Shown piece by piece: positions 37,703 through 47,164 of a stretch of DNA of 64,000 bases. The translations under genes were made by a program, and so were the position numbers. The notes beneath the pieces were generated by a model that was not told the DNA's origin, ran no database searches, and saw only the letters and a program-made list of their open reading frames with translations. The number at the start of each line of letters is the position of its first letter. The stretch's first letter is position 1. Source of the stretch: Marinobacterium profundum (lineage in GTDB: Bacteria > Pseudomonadota > Gammaproteobacteria > Pseudomonadales > Balneatricaceae); contig NZ_BCNS01000211.1 of NCBI RefSeq assembly GCF_001528745.1, forward strand, positions 1-64,000. The letters run 5' to 3'.

Positions 37703-39346
37703 ATGCAATTCACCCTGCTTGGAGACCTTGTCGGCGGTATCGGATTATTCTTGCTGGGCATGCACCTCATGACCCAGGGGCTGCGCAAGGCAGCAGGCTC
37801 GTCACTCAAGCAGATTCTGCGCACCGGCACCCGCTCACGGCTGCGCGGGCTCGTTTCCGGCACTCTGATCACTGCCATGGTGCAATCTTCCGGTGTCGTT
37901 ACCATCGCCACCATCGGCTTCGTCAACGCAGGCCTGCTCACCCTGGCCCAGTCGGTATCCGTTATCTACGGCTGCAACATCGGCACCACCATGGTCGGCT
38001 GGCTTATCGCTCTAATCGGCTTCAAGATCAAGATCAGCGCCCTGGCGCTGCCACTGATCGGGGGCGGCATGCTGCTGCATCTGGCCGGACGCGGTCGCCT
38101 GGCCCATATCGGCTTTGCGCTGGCAGGCTTCGGGGTGTTTTTTATCGGTCTGGATTTTCTGAAGGGGGCCTTTGCCGACATTGAGCAGCATCTGGACCTG
38201 TCGGCCCTTGGCAGCAACGGCCTAAGCCTGATGCTGTTTGTCGCAGCAGGCTTCGTACTGACTCTGATGATGCAGTCCTCCGCCGCCGCCCTGGCCATCA
38301 CCCTGTCCCTCACTGCGTCCGGCGCCATCCCGCTCGCCGCCGCCGCCGCCATGGTGATCGGCGCCAACGTCGGCACCACCTCCACCTCCATCATTGCAGT
38401 TCTGGGTGCCACCTCCAACGCCAAGCGCATCGCCGCCGCCCATGTCCTGTTCAACCTGATCACCGGCCTTGTCGGGCTTGGGCTCCTGCTGCTGCTGGCT
38501 CCCTGGGTTAACCACATAGATGCCGCACGCTTTGATCTGGTGCTGCTGCTGGCCCTGTTCCACTCCCTGTTCAATCTGGTCGGCGTTGCTCTGCTCTGGC
38601 CCCTCACCGACCGTCTGGTGGCGATTCTGGAGCGTCGTTTCTGCACTCAGGAGGAAGACGAGGGACGCCCCCGTTACCTTGACGAGACCCTGGTACAGAT
38701 GCCGCCCCTGGCCATCGAAGCCATGGCCAAGGAAATGACACGCCTGGACCAGATCTGTTCACGCATGGCGCGCGAGGCCATCAGCTCCAGCAATGGTGAT
38801 ACCAGCCGCCTGCGCGCCCAGCAGCTGGGGGTCGATCAGTTGGTCGGCAAGATCGGCGCTTTCTGCCAGCGCATAGCCGAGAACGATATCAGCAGCGAAA
38901 TCAGCGCCACTCTGCCCACGGCGCTGCGGCTGGTGCGCTACCTCAACGAAGTCAGCCGCCTGTCGTGCCTGCTGCCCGGGTACTATGACCGCTTTGAAGT
39001 CATCGCCGACGAAGCGACAAGACGCGACGTGCACCAGTATCAAAAGGCCAGTATCGCACTGATTGATGCCTGCGAAATCGACGACAACGTTGATAGCGGT
39101 GCCGACAGGGCACACCTGCTGCTGCACCAGCTGGAACGCCAGTACCAGAGCCTCAAGACATCCATCCTGCTGGCCACCACTGAACGACGCCTGTCGCCGG
39201 AAGATACGGTGCAATTGCTGGATGCCCTGAGTCACATCCATCGCCTGGCCGAACAGGCCGAGAAGGTATCCCGCTACTGGAGCGGTATCACGCCACTGCA
39301 ACACCGCGATGCGGCGCACACCGCAACGACTTCGCCACAACACTGA
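37703..39346 (+). CDS. Na/Pi cotransporter family protein with PhoU-like domain
   Basis: A 547-residue membrane protein. The N-terminal 300 residues carry two inverted PNaS repeats with the QSS signatures (MVQSSGVVT and MQSSAAAL) and GCNIGTTMVG/GANVGTTSTS. The C-terminal 200 residues are a soluble helical PhoU-like domain (MAKEMTRLDQICSRMAREAI). It probably moves phosphate with sodium; family members also act as phosphate exporters or sensors. It is apparently monocistronic. Confidence 0.9.
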   Translation: MQFTLLGDLVGGIGLFLLGMHLMTQGLRKAAGSSLKQILRTGTRSRLRGLVSGTLITAMVQSSGVVTIATIGFVNAGLLTLAQSVSVIYGCNIGTTMVGWLIALIGFKIKISALALPLIGGGMLLHLAGRGRLAHIGFALAGFGVFFIGLDFLKGAFADIEQHLDLSALGSNGLSLMLFVAAGFVLTLMMQSSAAALAITLSLTASGAIPLAAAAAMVIGANVGTTSTSIIAVLGATSNAKRIAAAHVLFNLITGLVGLGLLLLLAPWVNHIDAARFDLVLLLALFHSLFNLVGVALLWPLTDRLVAILERRFCTQEEDEGRPRYLDETLVQMPPLAIEAMAKEMTRLDQICSRMAREAISSSNGDTSRLRAQQLGVDQLVGKIGAFCQRIAENDISSEISATLPTALRLVRYLNEVSRLSCLLPGYYDRFEVIADEATRRDVHQYQKASIALIDACEIDDNVDSGADRAHLLLHQLERQYQSLKTSILLATTERRLSPEDTVQLLDALSHIHRLAEQAEKVSRYWSGITPLQHRDAAHTATTSPQH

Positions 39347-39476
39347 GATCTGCGCCCCCGGGAACAAATCGTCAGCGCGAGAACTGAGGCCCGGGTATCG
39401 AGCGCCCTAGCTTTACAAGGCCCGGCGCCCGGCCTTAGGATAGGCGCCCGCCCAGCCTTGAACGGACTCGCCTGCC

Positions 39477-40223
39477 ATGATCCAGGATCCTTTTTTCTAT
39501 CTGGTCGCCATACCGGCGGTACTGATTGTCGGTATCTCCAAAGGCGGCCTTGGCGGAGGCCTGGGTCTGATCGCCGTACCTCTGATGGCACTCGCAGTGC
39601 CACCCACCATCGCCGCCGCCATCATGCTGCCCATCCTCTGCCTGATGGATCTGGTGGGGCTGTGGAAATTCCGTGGCAAGGGAGATGCCCGCTGCCTGAA
39701 AACTCTGCTGCCGGCAGCGCTGGTTGGCATAGTGCTGGGGGCACTGAGCTTTCGCTACCTGACCGATGATCATATCCGTCTGATCGTCGGGACCATTGCC
39801 ATCAGTTTTACGCTCAACTACTACCTGCGCAAAAGCAGCCAGCAGCCGCAGCAACAGAGCCTTGCCCGCGGCAGCTTCTGGGGAGCGCTATCCGGTTTCA
39901 CCAGTTTCAGCGTGCATGCCGGCGGCGCCCCGCTGAATATCTATCTGCTGCCGCTGCGACTGGAAAAGCAGGCCTATATCGGCACCACCATCGTGTTCTT
40001 CGCCGCCGTCAACTACATCAAGCTGATCCCCTACGGCATGCTCGGCCAGTTCAATACCGACCTGCTGACCACCTCGGCGGTGCTGGCGGTACTGGCACCG
40101 GTGGGCGTGCTGACCGGCGCCTGGCTGCAGCACCGCATCAATGAACGCGTTTTTTATCATCTGTGTTATGGCTTTCTGATGCTGGCCGGCATCAAGCTGT
40201 TTTACGATGTGTTCAGTCACTGA
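39477..40223 (+). CDS. TauE/SafE family sulfite/organosulfonate permease-like protein
   Basis: A 248-residue protein with about eight membrane helices and the TauE/SafE pattern (GISKGGLGGGLGLIAVPLMA near the N-terminus, a second half GFTSFSVHAGGAPLNIYLLP). Members export or import sulfite, sulfoacetate or other small anions; the substrate here cannot be told from sequence or neighbours. Confidence 0.88.
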   Translation: MIQDPFFYLVAIPAVLIVGISKGGLGGGLGLIAVPLMALAVPPTIAAAIMLPILCLMDLVGLWKFRGKGDARCLKTLLPAALVGIVLGALSFRYLTDDHIRLIVGTIAISFTLNYYLRKSSQQPQQQSLARGSFWGALSGFTSFSVHAGGAPLNIYLLPLRLEKQAYIGTTIVFFAAVNYIKLIPYGMLGQFNTDLLTTSAVLAVLAPVGVLTGAWLQHRINERVFYHLCYGFLMLAGIKLFYDVFSH

Positions 40224-40278
40224 TACCACTGGGCCTGGCTGTTATACTGCCGGGCTTTAACTCTTCAAATGACGACTG

Positions 40279-40992
40279 ATGCAGCCCATTGAATTTCAGC
40301 CCATCGGACTTATCCACAGCGGCTACAAGGAAAAGTTCGGTATTCCGCGCCAGCCAGGCCTGGTGCACTCCGTTGGCGCCACCCTGGAGTTGCTGCCGCC
40401 CTACGGTAACCGGGAGTCGGTGCGCGGGCTCGAAATGGCCAGCCATATCTGGTTGCTGTTCCTGTTCAGCGCATGTGTCGACAAAGGCTGGAGCCCAACG
40501 GTGCGCCCGCCACGCCTGGGCGGCAACCAGCGCATCGGCGTTTTCGCTACCCGCTCACCCTTCAGGCCCAACCCCATAGGCCTGTCACCGGTGCGGCTGG
40601 AGGGCATCCGTTTTGAAGGCGATCGCGTGTTGCTGGATATCAGCGGCGCCGACCTGCTGGACCAGACCCCGGTGTTTGATATCAAGCCCTATCTGCCCTA
40701 CTCGGATCGTATTGACAGCGCCACCTTCGAGCTGGCCGAGCGCATCGAATTGCTGGATCTGCCGGTCCGCTTCAGCGAGCAGGCGGAGCACCTCTGTAAC
40801 GAGTACGAACGCCGCCGCAGAGAGCCGCTGCGCCGCCAGGTCGAAGACCTGCTGCGCTGCGACCCGCGCCCTGCCTATCAGAAAAAGCAGGCAGATCGCA
40901 TCTACGGTATTCGCCTGCATGATCTGAATATCCGCTGGAGCATCGATCAGGACCAGATCCATGTACTGGAGATTCTGCCCCACACCGACTGA
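40279..40992 (+). CDS. trmO: tRNA (N6-threonylcarbamoyladenosine-37) methyltransferase TrmO
   Basis: A 237-residue protein of the TsaA/TrmO family, which methylates t6A37 in tRNA-Thr to m6t6A using SAM. It has the start FQPIGLIHSGYKEKFGIPRQ, the core GVFATRSPFRPNPIGLSPVR and DIKPYLPYSD, all characteristic. The C-terminal DLNIRWSIDQD closes the second domain. It begins 56 bases after the permease. Confidence 0.92.
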   Translation: MQPIEFQPIGLIHSGYKEKFGIPRQPGLVHSVGATLELLPPYGNRESVRGLEMASHIWLLFLFSACVDKGWSPTVRPPRLGGNQRIGVFATRSPFRPNPIGLSPVRLEGIRFEGDRVLLDISGADLLDQTPVFDIKPYLPYSDRIDSATFELAERIELLDLPVRFSEQAEHLCNEYERRRREPLRRQVEDLLRCDPRPAYQKKQADRIYGIRLHDLNIRWSIDQDQIHVLEILPHTD

Positions 40993-41052
40993 CGCCGTCG
41001 GCTCTTGCACCCAGAGTGGAAGCTCGCTCTAATAGTGCTCATTATTTATCCA

Positions 41053-41218
41053 TAGCAGCCTGTCGGACTTAACACTGATCTACTGTGGAAAAGCCGAATT
41101 TGGTCAGTTTATGCACTCTTTTTTGTTAAATAGAACCACTATTCTCCTCAAAAGAGCTCAAAAACTAATTCAAACCGGTCTTTCCCTCGCTACGACCGGC
41201 CAAGCCCGACAGGCTGCA
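41053..41218. mobile_element. MITE-like element, copy 3 (inverted)
   Basis: A 166-bp element, an inverted copy of the one at 17032-17197. Left end tagcagcctgtcggactt is identical; the right end aagcccgacaggctgca has small changes. The reverse strand shows the same internal blocks (gatcgtagcgagggaaa type sequence, gagctcttttgag, tagtggttctatttaaca). ATA flanks both GCAGCC ends. It lies between trmO and bioA and ends 12 bases before the bioA start. Confidence 0.92.
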
Positions 41219-41230
41219 TAGCGAGTTTTT

Positions 41231-42523
41231 ATGCCCAGCCCAAAGATTACATCTGAACAGATAGCATTCGATCAGCAGCATATCTGGCATCCCTACTCCT
41301 CGATGATCAACCCGCCGCCGGCCTACCCAGTCGTCGCCGCCAAAGGTGTGCGACTGGAACTGGCCGATGGCCGCGAGCTGATCGACGGCATGGCCTCCTG
41401 GTGGTCGGTCATTCATGGCTATGGCCACCCGGAGCTCAATGCCGCGGCCCATGCCCAGATTGATCGCATGAGCCATGTCATGTTCGGCGGTATCACCCAT
41501 GAGCCTGCCATCGAACTCGCTCAACGCCTGGTGGAGATGACCCCCGAGGGGCTCGACAAGGTCTTTATCGCCGACTCAGGTTCAGTGGCGGTGGAAGTGG
41601 CGATCAAGATGGCCATTCAGTACTGGCACGCCAAGGGCCTGCCAGCCAAGCACCGTCTGCTGACCATTCGCAGCGGCTATCACGGCGATACCTTCGGCGC
41701 CATGTCGGTGTGCGACCCAGTTGGCGGCATGCATGAAATCTTTACCGGTGTGCTGCCACAGCAGTTCTTTGCACCGCGCCCCGAAATCCCCTTCGACGGC
41801 GACTGGGACTACAGCGATATCAGCGCACTGGAACGCCTGCTGGCAGAAGAGCACAGCCATATTGCCGCCCTGATTCTGGAGCCCATAGTCCAGGGTGCCG
41901 GCGGCATGCGTTTCTATCATCCCGAATACCTCAAACGCGCCCGTGCCCTGTGCGACGAATACGGGGTACTGCTGATTGCCGACGAAGTCGCCACCGGCTT
42001 TGGCCGTACCGGCAAGCTGTTCGCCTGCGAACACGCCGGCATTACCCCCGATATTCTCTGTGTCGGCAAGGCGCTGACCGGCGGCTACATGACTCTGGCG
42101 GCGACCCTCACGCGCAGCGATATAGGCGAGACCATTTCGGCCGGAGGCGCCGGCTGCTTTATGCACGGCCCGACTTTTATGGCCAACCCGCTGGCCTGCG
42201 CTGTGGCGGCCACCAGTCTGCGACTGCTGCAGGAAGGTGACTGGGCCGGCAATGTGGCGCGTATCGAGCGCGGCCTTAAGGCCGGCCTTGCTCCCGCCGC
42301 CGAGCTGGCAGGCGTGGCCGAGGTCCGCTGTCTGGGCGCCATAGGCGTGGTGGAAATGCAGGCACCGGTGAACACCGTGTCCATCCAGAAGGAATTCGTC
42401 GCCGAGGGCATCTGGATCAGGCCCTTTGGCAAGCTGGTCTATGTGATGCCGCCATACGTAATGTCGGATGAGGATCTGGCTACCCTGACCAGCGCCATGG
42501 TGCGGGTGCTGGCCCGCGTCTAA
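41231..42523 (+). CDS. bioA: Adenosylmethionine-8-amino-7-oxononanoate aminotransferase
   Basis: PLP-dependent transfer of the SAM amino group to KAPA, giving 7,8-diaminopelargonate. The 430-residue class III aminotransferase has HIWHPYSSM at the N-terminus, [47 protein letters not shown] and the PLP Lys in [14 protein letters not shown]. It is separated from bioBFHCD by about 4.5 kb and on the other strand. The 12 bases between the MITE and the ATG (atagcgagtttt) contain only a weak GCGAG as ribosome binding site, and any promoter must lie within or before the MITE. Confidence 0.96.
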   Translation: MPSPKITSEQIAFDQQHIWHPYSSMINPPPAYPVVAAKGVRLELADGRELIDGMASWWSVIHGYGHPELNAAAHAQIDRMSHVMFGGITHEPAIELAQRLVEMTPEGLDKVFIADSGSVAVEVAIKMAIQYWHAKGLPAKHRLLTIRSGYHGDTFGAMSVCDPVGGMHEIFTGVLPQQFFAPRPEIPFDGDWDYSDISALERLLAEEHSHIAALILEPIVQGAGGMRFYHPEYLKRARALCDEYGVLLIADEVATGFGRTGKLFACEHAGITPDILCVGKALTGGYMTLAATLTRSDIGETISAGGAGCFMHGPTFMANPLACAVAATSLRLLQEGDWAGNVARIERGLKAGLAPAAELAGVAEVRCLGAIGVVEMQAPVNTVSIQKEFVAEGIWIRPFGKLVYVMPPYVMSDEDLATLTSAMVRVLARV

Positions 42524-42638
42524 GCCGGCGATGCCCGGCCGTTCAACTCAGGTACAGGCTCGCTCGACTATAATGTGTAGTTATAGATATTCAGACCGCA
42601 GAGGCAGCAGTCAAACCTTTGCCCGGGAGATATAAAAA

Positions 42639-43172
42639 ATGAACAAATCAATGCTCGTAGGTACTGTTCTGGGCGCCGTTCTCGTCACGGCGGGTGGCGG
42701 CTTCGCCGGATATCAGATGATGAACTCAGCGCCCGCCGCAGCCGAAGTGCTCAAGGTCACTGAAGCATTCAAGACCACCAAGGTACCGCGCGAAGTCTGT
42801 GAAGACCGCGTTGTCACCCGTCAGGCACCGGTGAAGGATGAAAACCGCGTTGCCGGCTCCGTCGTTGGTGCCGTCGTCGGCGGCCTGCTGGGCAAGCAGG
42901 TTGGCGGCGGTAGTGGCAAGAAGCTGGCAACCATCGCAGGCGTTGCCGCCGGTGGCTATGCCGGCAACCAGGTACAAAAAAACCTGCAGGAAAAAGACAC
43001 CTATACCACCACCGAAAGGGTCTGCAACACCGTCAACGATAGCCGCAAGGACCTGATTGGCTACGATGTCGAATACCGCATCGGCGAACAGGTCGCTTCA
43101 GTGCGCATGGACCACAACCCCGGCAACAGCATCCCGCTCAAGGATGGCAAGCTGGTGCTTAACGCCCAGTAA
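42639..43172 (+). CDS. Glycine-zipper 2TM domain protein
   Basis: A 177-residue protein with an N-terminal membrane anchor or signal (MLVGTVLGAVLVTAGGGFAG, no lipobox Cys) and a glycine-zipper segment (VVGAVVGGLLGKQVGGGSG, GVAAGGYAGNQVQ) as in SlyB and related envelope proteins. The C-terminal part (DLIGYDVEYRIGEQVASVRM) is the usual soluble end. An envelope-integrity role is inferred. It is monocistronic with its own terminator. Confidence 0.85.
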   Translation: MNKSMLVGTVLGAVLVTAGGGFAGYQMMNSAPAAAEVLKVTEAFKTTKVPREVCEDRVVTRQAPVKDENRVAGSVVGAVVGGLLGKQVGGGSGKKLATIAGVAAGGYAGNQVQKNLQEKDTYTTTERVCNTVNDSRKDLIGYDVEYRIGEQVASVRMDHNPGNSIPLKDGKLVLNAQ

Positions 43173-43195
43173 GACCACAGCATAGCGCGTACACA

Positions 43196-43218
43196 GGGGC
43201 CCTTCGTCGGCCCCTTTT
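43196..43218 (+). terminator. Intrinsic terminator after the glycine-zipper gene
   Basis: ggggcc (43196-43201) and ggcccc (43209-43214) form a stem with a seven-base loop, followed by TTTT. Confidence 0.85.
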
Positions 43219-43319
43219 CTGTGTCTGTTTGGAGATAGCCTGTAGCTTGCCCCTCAGGCTCGACCCAAGCGCCTGTTTTCATTATGCTTTAATGACATGG
43301 GTCTGCAGCGGAAACAGCA

Positions 43320-43751
43320 ATGCCACGTATCAAGATTGAGATGCCACAGCACTTTACCTTTACCACCGAATTGCCGGTACGCATCAGCGATATCAATTAC
43401 GGCGGCCATCTGAGCAACGACTCCATCATTGCCCTGATTCACGAAGCCCGGGTGCGCTTTCTGGCGCAGTACAACTATGGCGAGCTGAACGTCGAAGGGG
43501 TAGGCATGATCATGACCGACTCGGCGGTCATCTATAAGGCAGAAGGCTTTCATGGTGACGTGCTGCAGATCGATGTCTGCATCAGCGACTTCAATAAGTA
43601 CGGCTGTGATTTTTATTATCTGCTGAGCAACAAGAAAACCGCGGTGGAGGTGGCTCACGCAAAAACCGGCATGGTATTTTTCGACTACGAAGAACGCAAG
43701 GTCACGGCCGTACCGCAGAAATTCCGCGACCGCATGCAGAAAACTACCTGA
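43320..43751 (+). CDS. Acyl-CoA thioesterase, hot-dog fold
   Basis: A 143-residue 4HBT-type thioesterase with the active-site segment VRISDINYGGHLSNDSIIAL and a second strand pair GMIMTDSAVIYKAEGFHGD. Substrate unknown; it belongs to a group of small thioesterases widespread in marine gammaproteobacteria. It is convergent with dnaB across a shared terminator. Confidence 0.85.
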   Translation: MPRIKIEMPQHFTFTTELPVRISDINYGGHLSNDSIIALIHEARVRFLAQYNYGELNVEGVGMIMTDSAVIYKAEGFHGDVLQIDVCISDFNKYGCDFYYLLSNKKTAVEVAHAKTGMVFFDYEERKVTAVPQKFRDRMQKTT

Positions 43752-43763
43752 CCCCAAATACAG

Positions 43764-43787
43764 AAACAGCCCTGGTCTGGGCTGTTT
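43764..43787. terminator. Bidirectional terminator between the thioesterase gene and dnaB
   Basis: aaacagccc (43764-43772) and gggctgttt (43779-43787) form a perfect 9-bp stem with A- and T-ended arms, between convergent stop codons. Confidence 0.85.
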
Positions 43788-43807
43788 GCATCTGAGCTAA
43801 TGGCACA

Positions 43808-45205
43808 TCAGCCGCCGTCAAAGCCGCCGTACTCTTCGTAATGCTGTGGCGCCAGGTTCTCAAAGCGCGTGTACTTGCCGATAAACGCCAGTCGCGCTGT
43901 GCCTATGGGGCCGTTTCGCTGCTTGCCGATAATGATTTCGGCGATCCCCTTCTGCTCGCTGTCCTCGTTGTACACCTCATCACGGTAGATAAACATGATG
44001 ACGTCGGCATCCTGCTCGATGGCGCCGGATTCACGCAGGTCGGAGTTCACTGGGCGCTTGTTGGGCCGCTGCTCCAGTGCTCGGTTCAGCTGCGACAGCG
44101 CCACCACCGGACACTCCATTTCCTTGGCCAGGGACTTGAGGGAACGGGAAATCTCGGAGATTTCTGCCGTACGGCTTTCCATCTTGGTGCCCTTGATCTG
44201 CATCAGCTGCAGATAGTCAATCATGATCAGGGCCAGATCGCCGTGTTCGCGCTTGATACGCCGCGCTCGGGAGCGCATTTCATTCGGACTGATACCGGCG
44301 GTATCGTCGATATAGAGGGGCTTGTCACGCAGCATATTGACCGCCGTGGTCAGACGCGGCCAGTCTTCCTCTTCCAGCTGACCGGTACGCACCTTGGTCT
44401 GGTTGATGCGGCCAAGGGATGACAGCATACGCGTCACCAGCTGGTCGGCAGGCATTTCCAGACTGAAAACCAGCACCGGACGGCCACTGAGCATCAGGGC
44501 ATTTTCCACCAGGTTCATGGCGAAGGTGGTTTTACCCATGGACGGACGTGCCGCAATGATAATCAGATCCGATGGCTGCAGACCCGTGGTGCTCTCGTCC
44601 AGATCATCAAAGCCGGTGGAAACCCCGGTCATGGCCTCGGCGTTGTTGAACAGCATGTCGATGCGCTCAACGGCCTTTTTCAGCAGCGGATTAACCGGCT
44701 CCGGACCACCCTGGTTCGGCCGGCTCTCGGCGATCTGAAAGATCTTGCGTTCGGCATCGTTGAGCAGATCCTCAGGCAGCATCCCCTCGGGATTAAAGGC
44801 ACTGTCGGAAATTTCCTGGGACACCGAGATCATCTGACGCAGCAGGGCGCGGTCACGCACGATCTCGGAATAGGCGCGAATGTTCGAGGCACTGGGCGTA
44901 TTGCGCGCCAGCGTCACCAGATACTCCAGCCCGCCGCCGGCTTCAAGCTCACCGACCCGGTCCAGCTCTTCCTGCACAGTCACCACATCGACAGGCTGAC
45001 TGGCATTGATCAGCCTGTCCATGGAGCGGAAAATCAGACGGTGATCCCGACGGTAGAACAGATCCTCGGTCAGTATCTCGGACACCGTATCCCAGGTGCT
45101 GTTGTCCAGCATCAGTCCGCCGAGTACCGACTGCTCCGCCTCTATAGAGTGCGGCGGCAGCTTGATACTGGCCAGATCATCATCATGCAGTTCTGAAAAG
45201 TCCAT
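43808..45205 (-). CDS. dnaB: Replicative DNA helicase DnaB
   Basis: The hexameric 5'-3' helicase of the replisome, 465 residues. The N-terminal domain (PPHSIEAEQSVLGGLMLDN) precedes the RecA-like domain with Walker A (ARPSMGKTTFAMN), Walker B (LALIMIDYLQLM) and the H4-type segment (RESGAIEQDADVIMFIYRDE). No intein is seen. It follows rplI on the same strand but is separated by about 350 bases of repeats and the rplI terminator. Confidence 0.97.
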   Translation of the reverse strand: MDFSELHDDDLASIKLPPHSIEAEQSVLGGLMLDNSTWDTVSEILTEDLFYRRDHRLIFRSMDRLINASQPVDVVTVQEELDRVGELEAGGGLEYLVTLARNTPSASNIRAYSEIVRDRALLRQMISVSQEISDSAFNPEGMLPEDLLNDAERKIFQIAESRPNQGGPEPVNPLLKKAVERIDMLFNNAEAMTGVSTGFDDLDESTTGLQPSDLIIIAARPSMGKTTFAMNLVENALMLSGRPVLVFSLEMPADQLVTRMLSSLGRINQTKVRTGQLEEEDWPRLTTAVNMLRDKPLYIDDTAGISPNEMRSRARRIKREHGDLALIMIDYLQLMQIKGTKMESRTAEISEISRSLKSLAKEMECPVVALSQLNRALEQRPNKRPVNSDLRESGAIEQDADVIMFIYRDEVYNEDSEQKGIAEIIIGKQRNGPIGTARLAFIGKYTRFENLAPQHYEEYGGFDGG

Positions 45206-45492
45206 CGTATAACCTACAAGCCAAAAAACTGGAGTCTGCCTAAACAGGGGTCTATCTATCGCTTAGCCGTGCCTTTCAGGCATCACCAATGCGCCGCTCT
45301 TGCGCATGAGCGCCAGGGAAGGCGTGAATGCCGTTTTTGCAGGAGCAAAAAACGTCCCATGCGCCCGCAGCATGACCGCCAAGGATGGCGGAAATCCTTA
45401 CTTTGCTGGAGCAAAAGTTAGGGGACCGTACATCCTGACATCGCCGCTCCTGCGCATCCATGCGCCCGCGGCATACCGTACATCCTGTACAT
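45206..45492. repeat. Repeat-rich gap between rplI and dnaB
   Basis: No gene is supported. The stretch contains small hairpins around CATCC/GGATG cores: tgcgcatccatgcgc (near 45453), ccgccaaggatggcgg (near 45379) and gtacatcctgtac (45479-45491). Two related blocks each pair a CATG(A) motif with a 'gcaggagcaaaa'/'gctggagcaaaa' motif, so the region looks like degenerate tandem copies. The dnaB promoter must lie at its left side. Confidence 0.65.
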
Positions 45493-45531
45493 AAAAAAAG
45501 GCACTGCGCAGTATTCTACGCAGTGCCTTTT
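45493..45531 (-). terminator. Intrinsic terminator of the rpsF-rpsR-rplI operon
   Basis: Stem aaaggcactgcg with its complement cgcagtgccttt around a short loop; in the minus direction a run of T follows. It lies 25 bases past the rplI stop. Confidence 0.9.
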
Positions 45532-45555
45532 CAGCAAACAAATTGTCAGACGAAA

Positions 45556-46002
45556 TTATTCGCCAACAACGTTCAGCTTGATTGTCGCATTCACTTCAGC
45601 GTGCAGCTGCAAGTTAATTTCGAACTCGCCAGTTGTGCGGATAGCACCTTCTGGCAGACGAACTTCACTTTTCTGAACAACAACACCGGAGCCGGAGATC
45701 GCATCAGCGATGTCGCGAGTACCGATAGAACCGAACAGTTTGCCTTCGTCGCCAGCTTTGGCAACAACAGACAGTTCCAGTTCGTTCAGCTGAGCTGCAC
45801 GAGCCTGAGCGTCGCTCAGCTTGGCGGCAGCAGAAGCTTCCAGTTCCGCACGACGTTCTTCGAACTTCGCTACGTTGTTTTCAGTGGCAGATACAGCCTT
45901 GCCCTGAGGAACCAGGTAGTTACGACCGAAACCGGCTTTAACGTTAACCTTGTCACCCAGGTTACCCAGCTTGCTAACTTTTTCGAGCAGAATAACTTCC
46001 AT
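45556..46002 (-). CDS. rplI: 50S ribosomal protein L9
   Basis: Binds 23S rRNA and supports the L1 stalk. The 148-residue protein starts [20 protein letters not shown] with the N-terminal RNA-binding domain ([16 protein letters not shown]), a long connecting helix and the C-terminal domain ([16 protein letters not shown]). The true start is 46002; the frame extends eight codons further. Last gene of the rpsF operon. Confidence 0.97.
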   Translation of the reverse strand: MEVILLEKVSKLGNLGDKVNVKAGFGRNYLVPQGKAVSATENNVAKFEERRAELEASAAAKLSDAQARAAQLNELELSVVAKAGDEGKLFGSIGTRDIADAISGSGVVVQKSEVRLPEGAIRTTGEFEINLQLHAEVNATIKLNVVGE

Positions 46003-46040
46003 CTCGTAAACCTCTTTGTTCTGCAAATGTCATTGCAGTA

Positions 46041-46889
46041 CTAAGTCTTGGCCGGTATGCGTCGACGGATATCGACCAGGCTGTCTATCACAGCCAGCAA
46101 CACCAGCATCGTAATCAGGTAAGGGCCCAGCACCACGACCGCCATGTAAAACATGATCAGCCAGGCACCCCCTACTTTCCGTTTGGCCACGCTGCCGTGA
46201 ACCAGAGCCAGACCGGCAAATACCAGCGGCAAAACCAGTAATGGTAACCAGTGCACCATTACGAGACCGAACTGCGGCCCCAGGACCAGCACCGCCATGA
46301 CAGCCAGTGTCAGTGACGGGCTCAGCCTTAGCCGGTGAAATTCCTCGCGGAAGCCACCGGGGTTGTACAGTACCGACTGCCACCAGCGTGCCAGCACCAG
46401 ACTGGCCAGCATCATTGCCGCATGGGAGGCACTAAGGCCACCGGCAAGCAATTGGTACCAGCCATCAGCACCGAGCTCGGCGCCTGGCACTGTCGCCTGC
46501 GACTGTGCCAGCAGTTCCTGTACAACCTCGACCAACTGCCCCAGAACCTCGCGCAGCATCTGCTCAAGAGCTATGCCGGCAAGTACACCCACGGGTATCA
46601 AAACCGCAAGGGTGGTGCCCCAGGACACCGTCCGTCTGAGTATCACTGCAAGTACGTAAGTACCCAGGATAACCAGAGCGGGGGTCGGATCTCCGATCAG
46701 CCCCCAGGCTCCGGCCGGAAGCAAGCTCCAGGCCAGGAGTCCGGCACCATCGCTGGTCCCTCTTCTGAGGGTGACCAGGCCGACGGCCGCTGCGCTGATC
46801 CAGTACATCATCGGCAGCATGGTGGCGATAAACACCACCAGTATCGCCTGCGAGCGGCCGCGCATTATCAGCTCAGCCAGCTTGCGCAT
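46041..46889 (-). CDS. DUF2232 family membrane protein
   Basis: A 282-residue protein with about seven to eight hydrophobic segments, beginning MRKLAELIMRGRSQAILVVF and ending in a basic tail IRRRIPAKT. DUF2232 (YybS-like) proteins occupy exactly this place between rpsR and rplI in pseudomonads and relatives. Function is not established; the location suggests a link to growth or division. Confidence 0.85.
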   Translation of the reverse strand: MRKLAELIMRGRSQAILVVFIATMLPMMYWISAAAVGLVTLRRGTSDGAGLLAWSLLPAGAWGLIGDPTPALVILGTYVLAVILRRTVSWGTTLAVLIPVGVLAGIALEQMLREVLGQLVEVVQELLAQSQATVPGAELGADGWYQLLAGGLSASHAAMMLASLVLARWWQSVLYNPGGFREEFHRLRLSPSLTLAVMAVLVLGPQFGLVMVHWLPLLVLPLVFAGLALVHGSVAKRKVGGAWLIMFYMAVVVLGPYLITMLVLLAVIDSLVDIRRRIPAKT

Positions 46890-46904
46890 GACGATTAACC
46901 CGGC

Positions 46905-47132
46905 TTACAGGTGGCTATCGGTGTACGGCAGCAGCGCGACAAAGCGCGCACGCTTAATCGCAGTCGCCAGCTGACGCTGGTAGCGCGCCTTGGTGCCGGT
47001 GATGCGGCTGGGTACGATCTTGCCTGTTTCGGTGATGTAACCTTTCAGGACTTCCAGATCTTTGTAATCGATCTCTTTAACACCTTCCGCCGTGAAACGG
47101 CAGAACTTGCGGCGACGGAAAAAACGAGCCAT
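46905..47132 (-). CDS. rpsR: 30S ribosomal protein S18
   Basis: The 75-residue S18 starts [20 protein letters not shown] and contains [20 protein letters not shown], almost invariant in bacteria. It binds 16S rRNA next to S6. The start at 47132 is chosen over one five codons upstream by family length. It lies 32 bases after rpsF. Confidence 0.98.
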   Translation of the reverse strand: MARFFRRRKFCRFTAEGVKEIDYKDLEVLKGYITETGKIVPSRITGTKARYQRQLATAIKRARFVALLPYTDSHL

Positions 47133-47164
47133 GGGATTTCTCCTCAATCAAATAAAAGGTGGGG

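Noticed and set aside
43808-45205. Possible intein in dnaB
   Set aside because: The length of 465 residues and continuous helicase motifs show no insertion.
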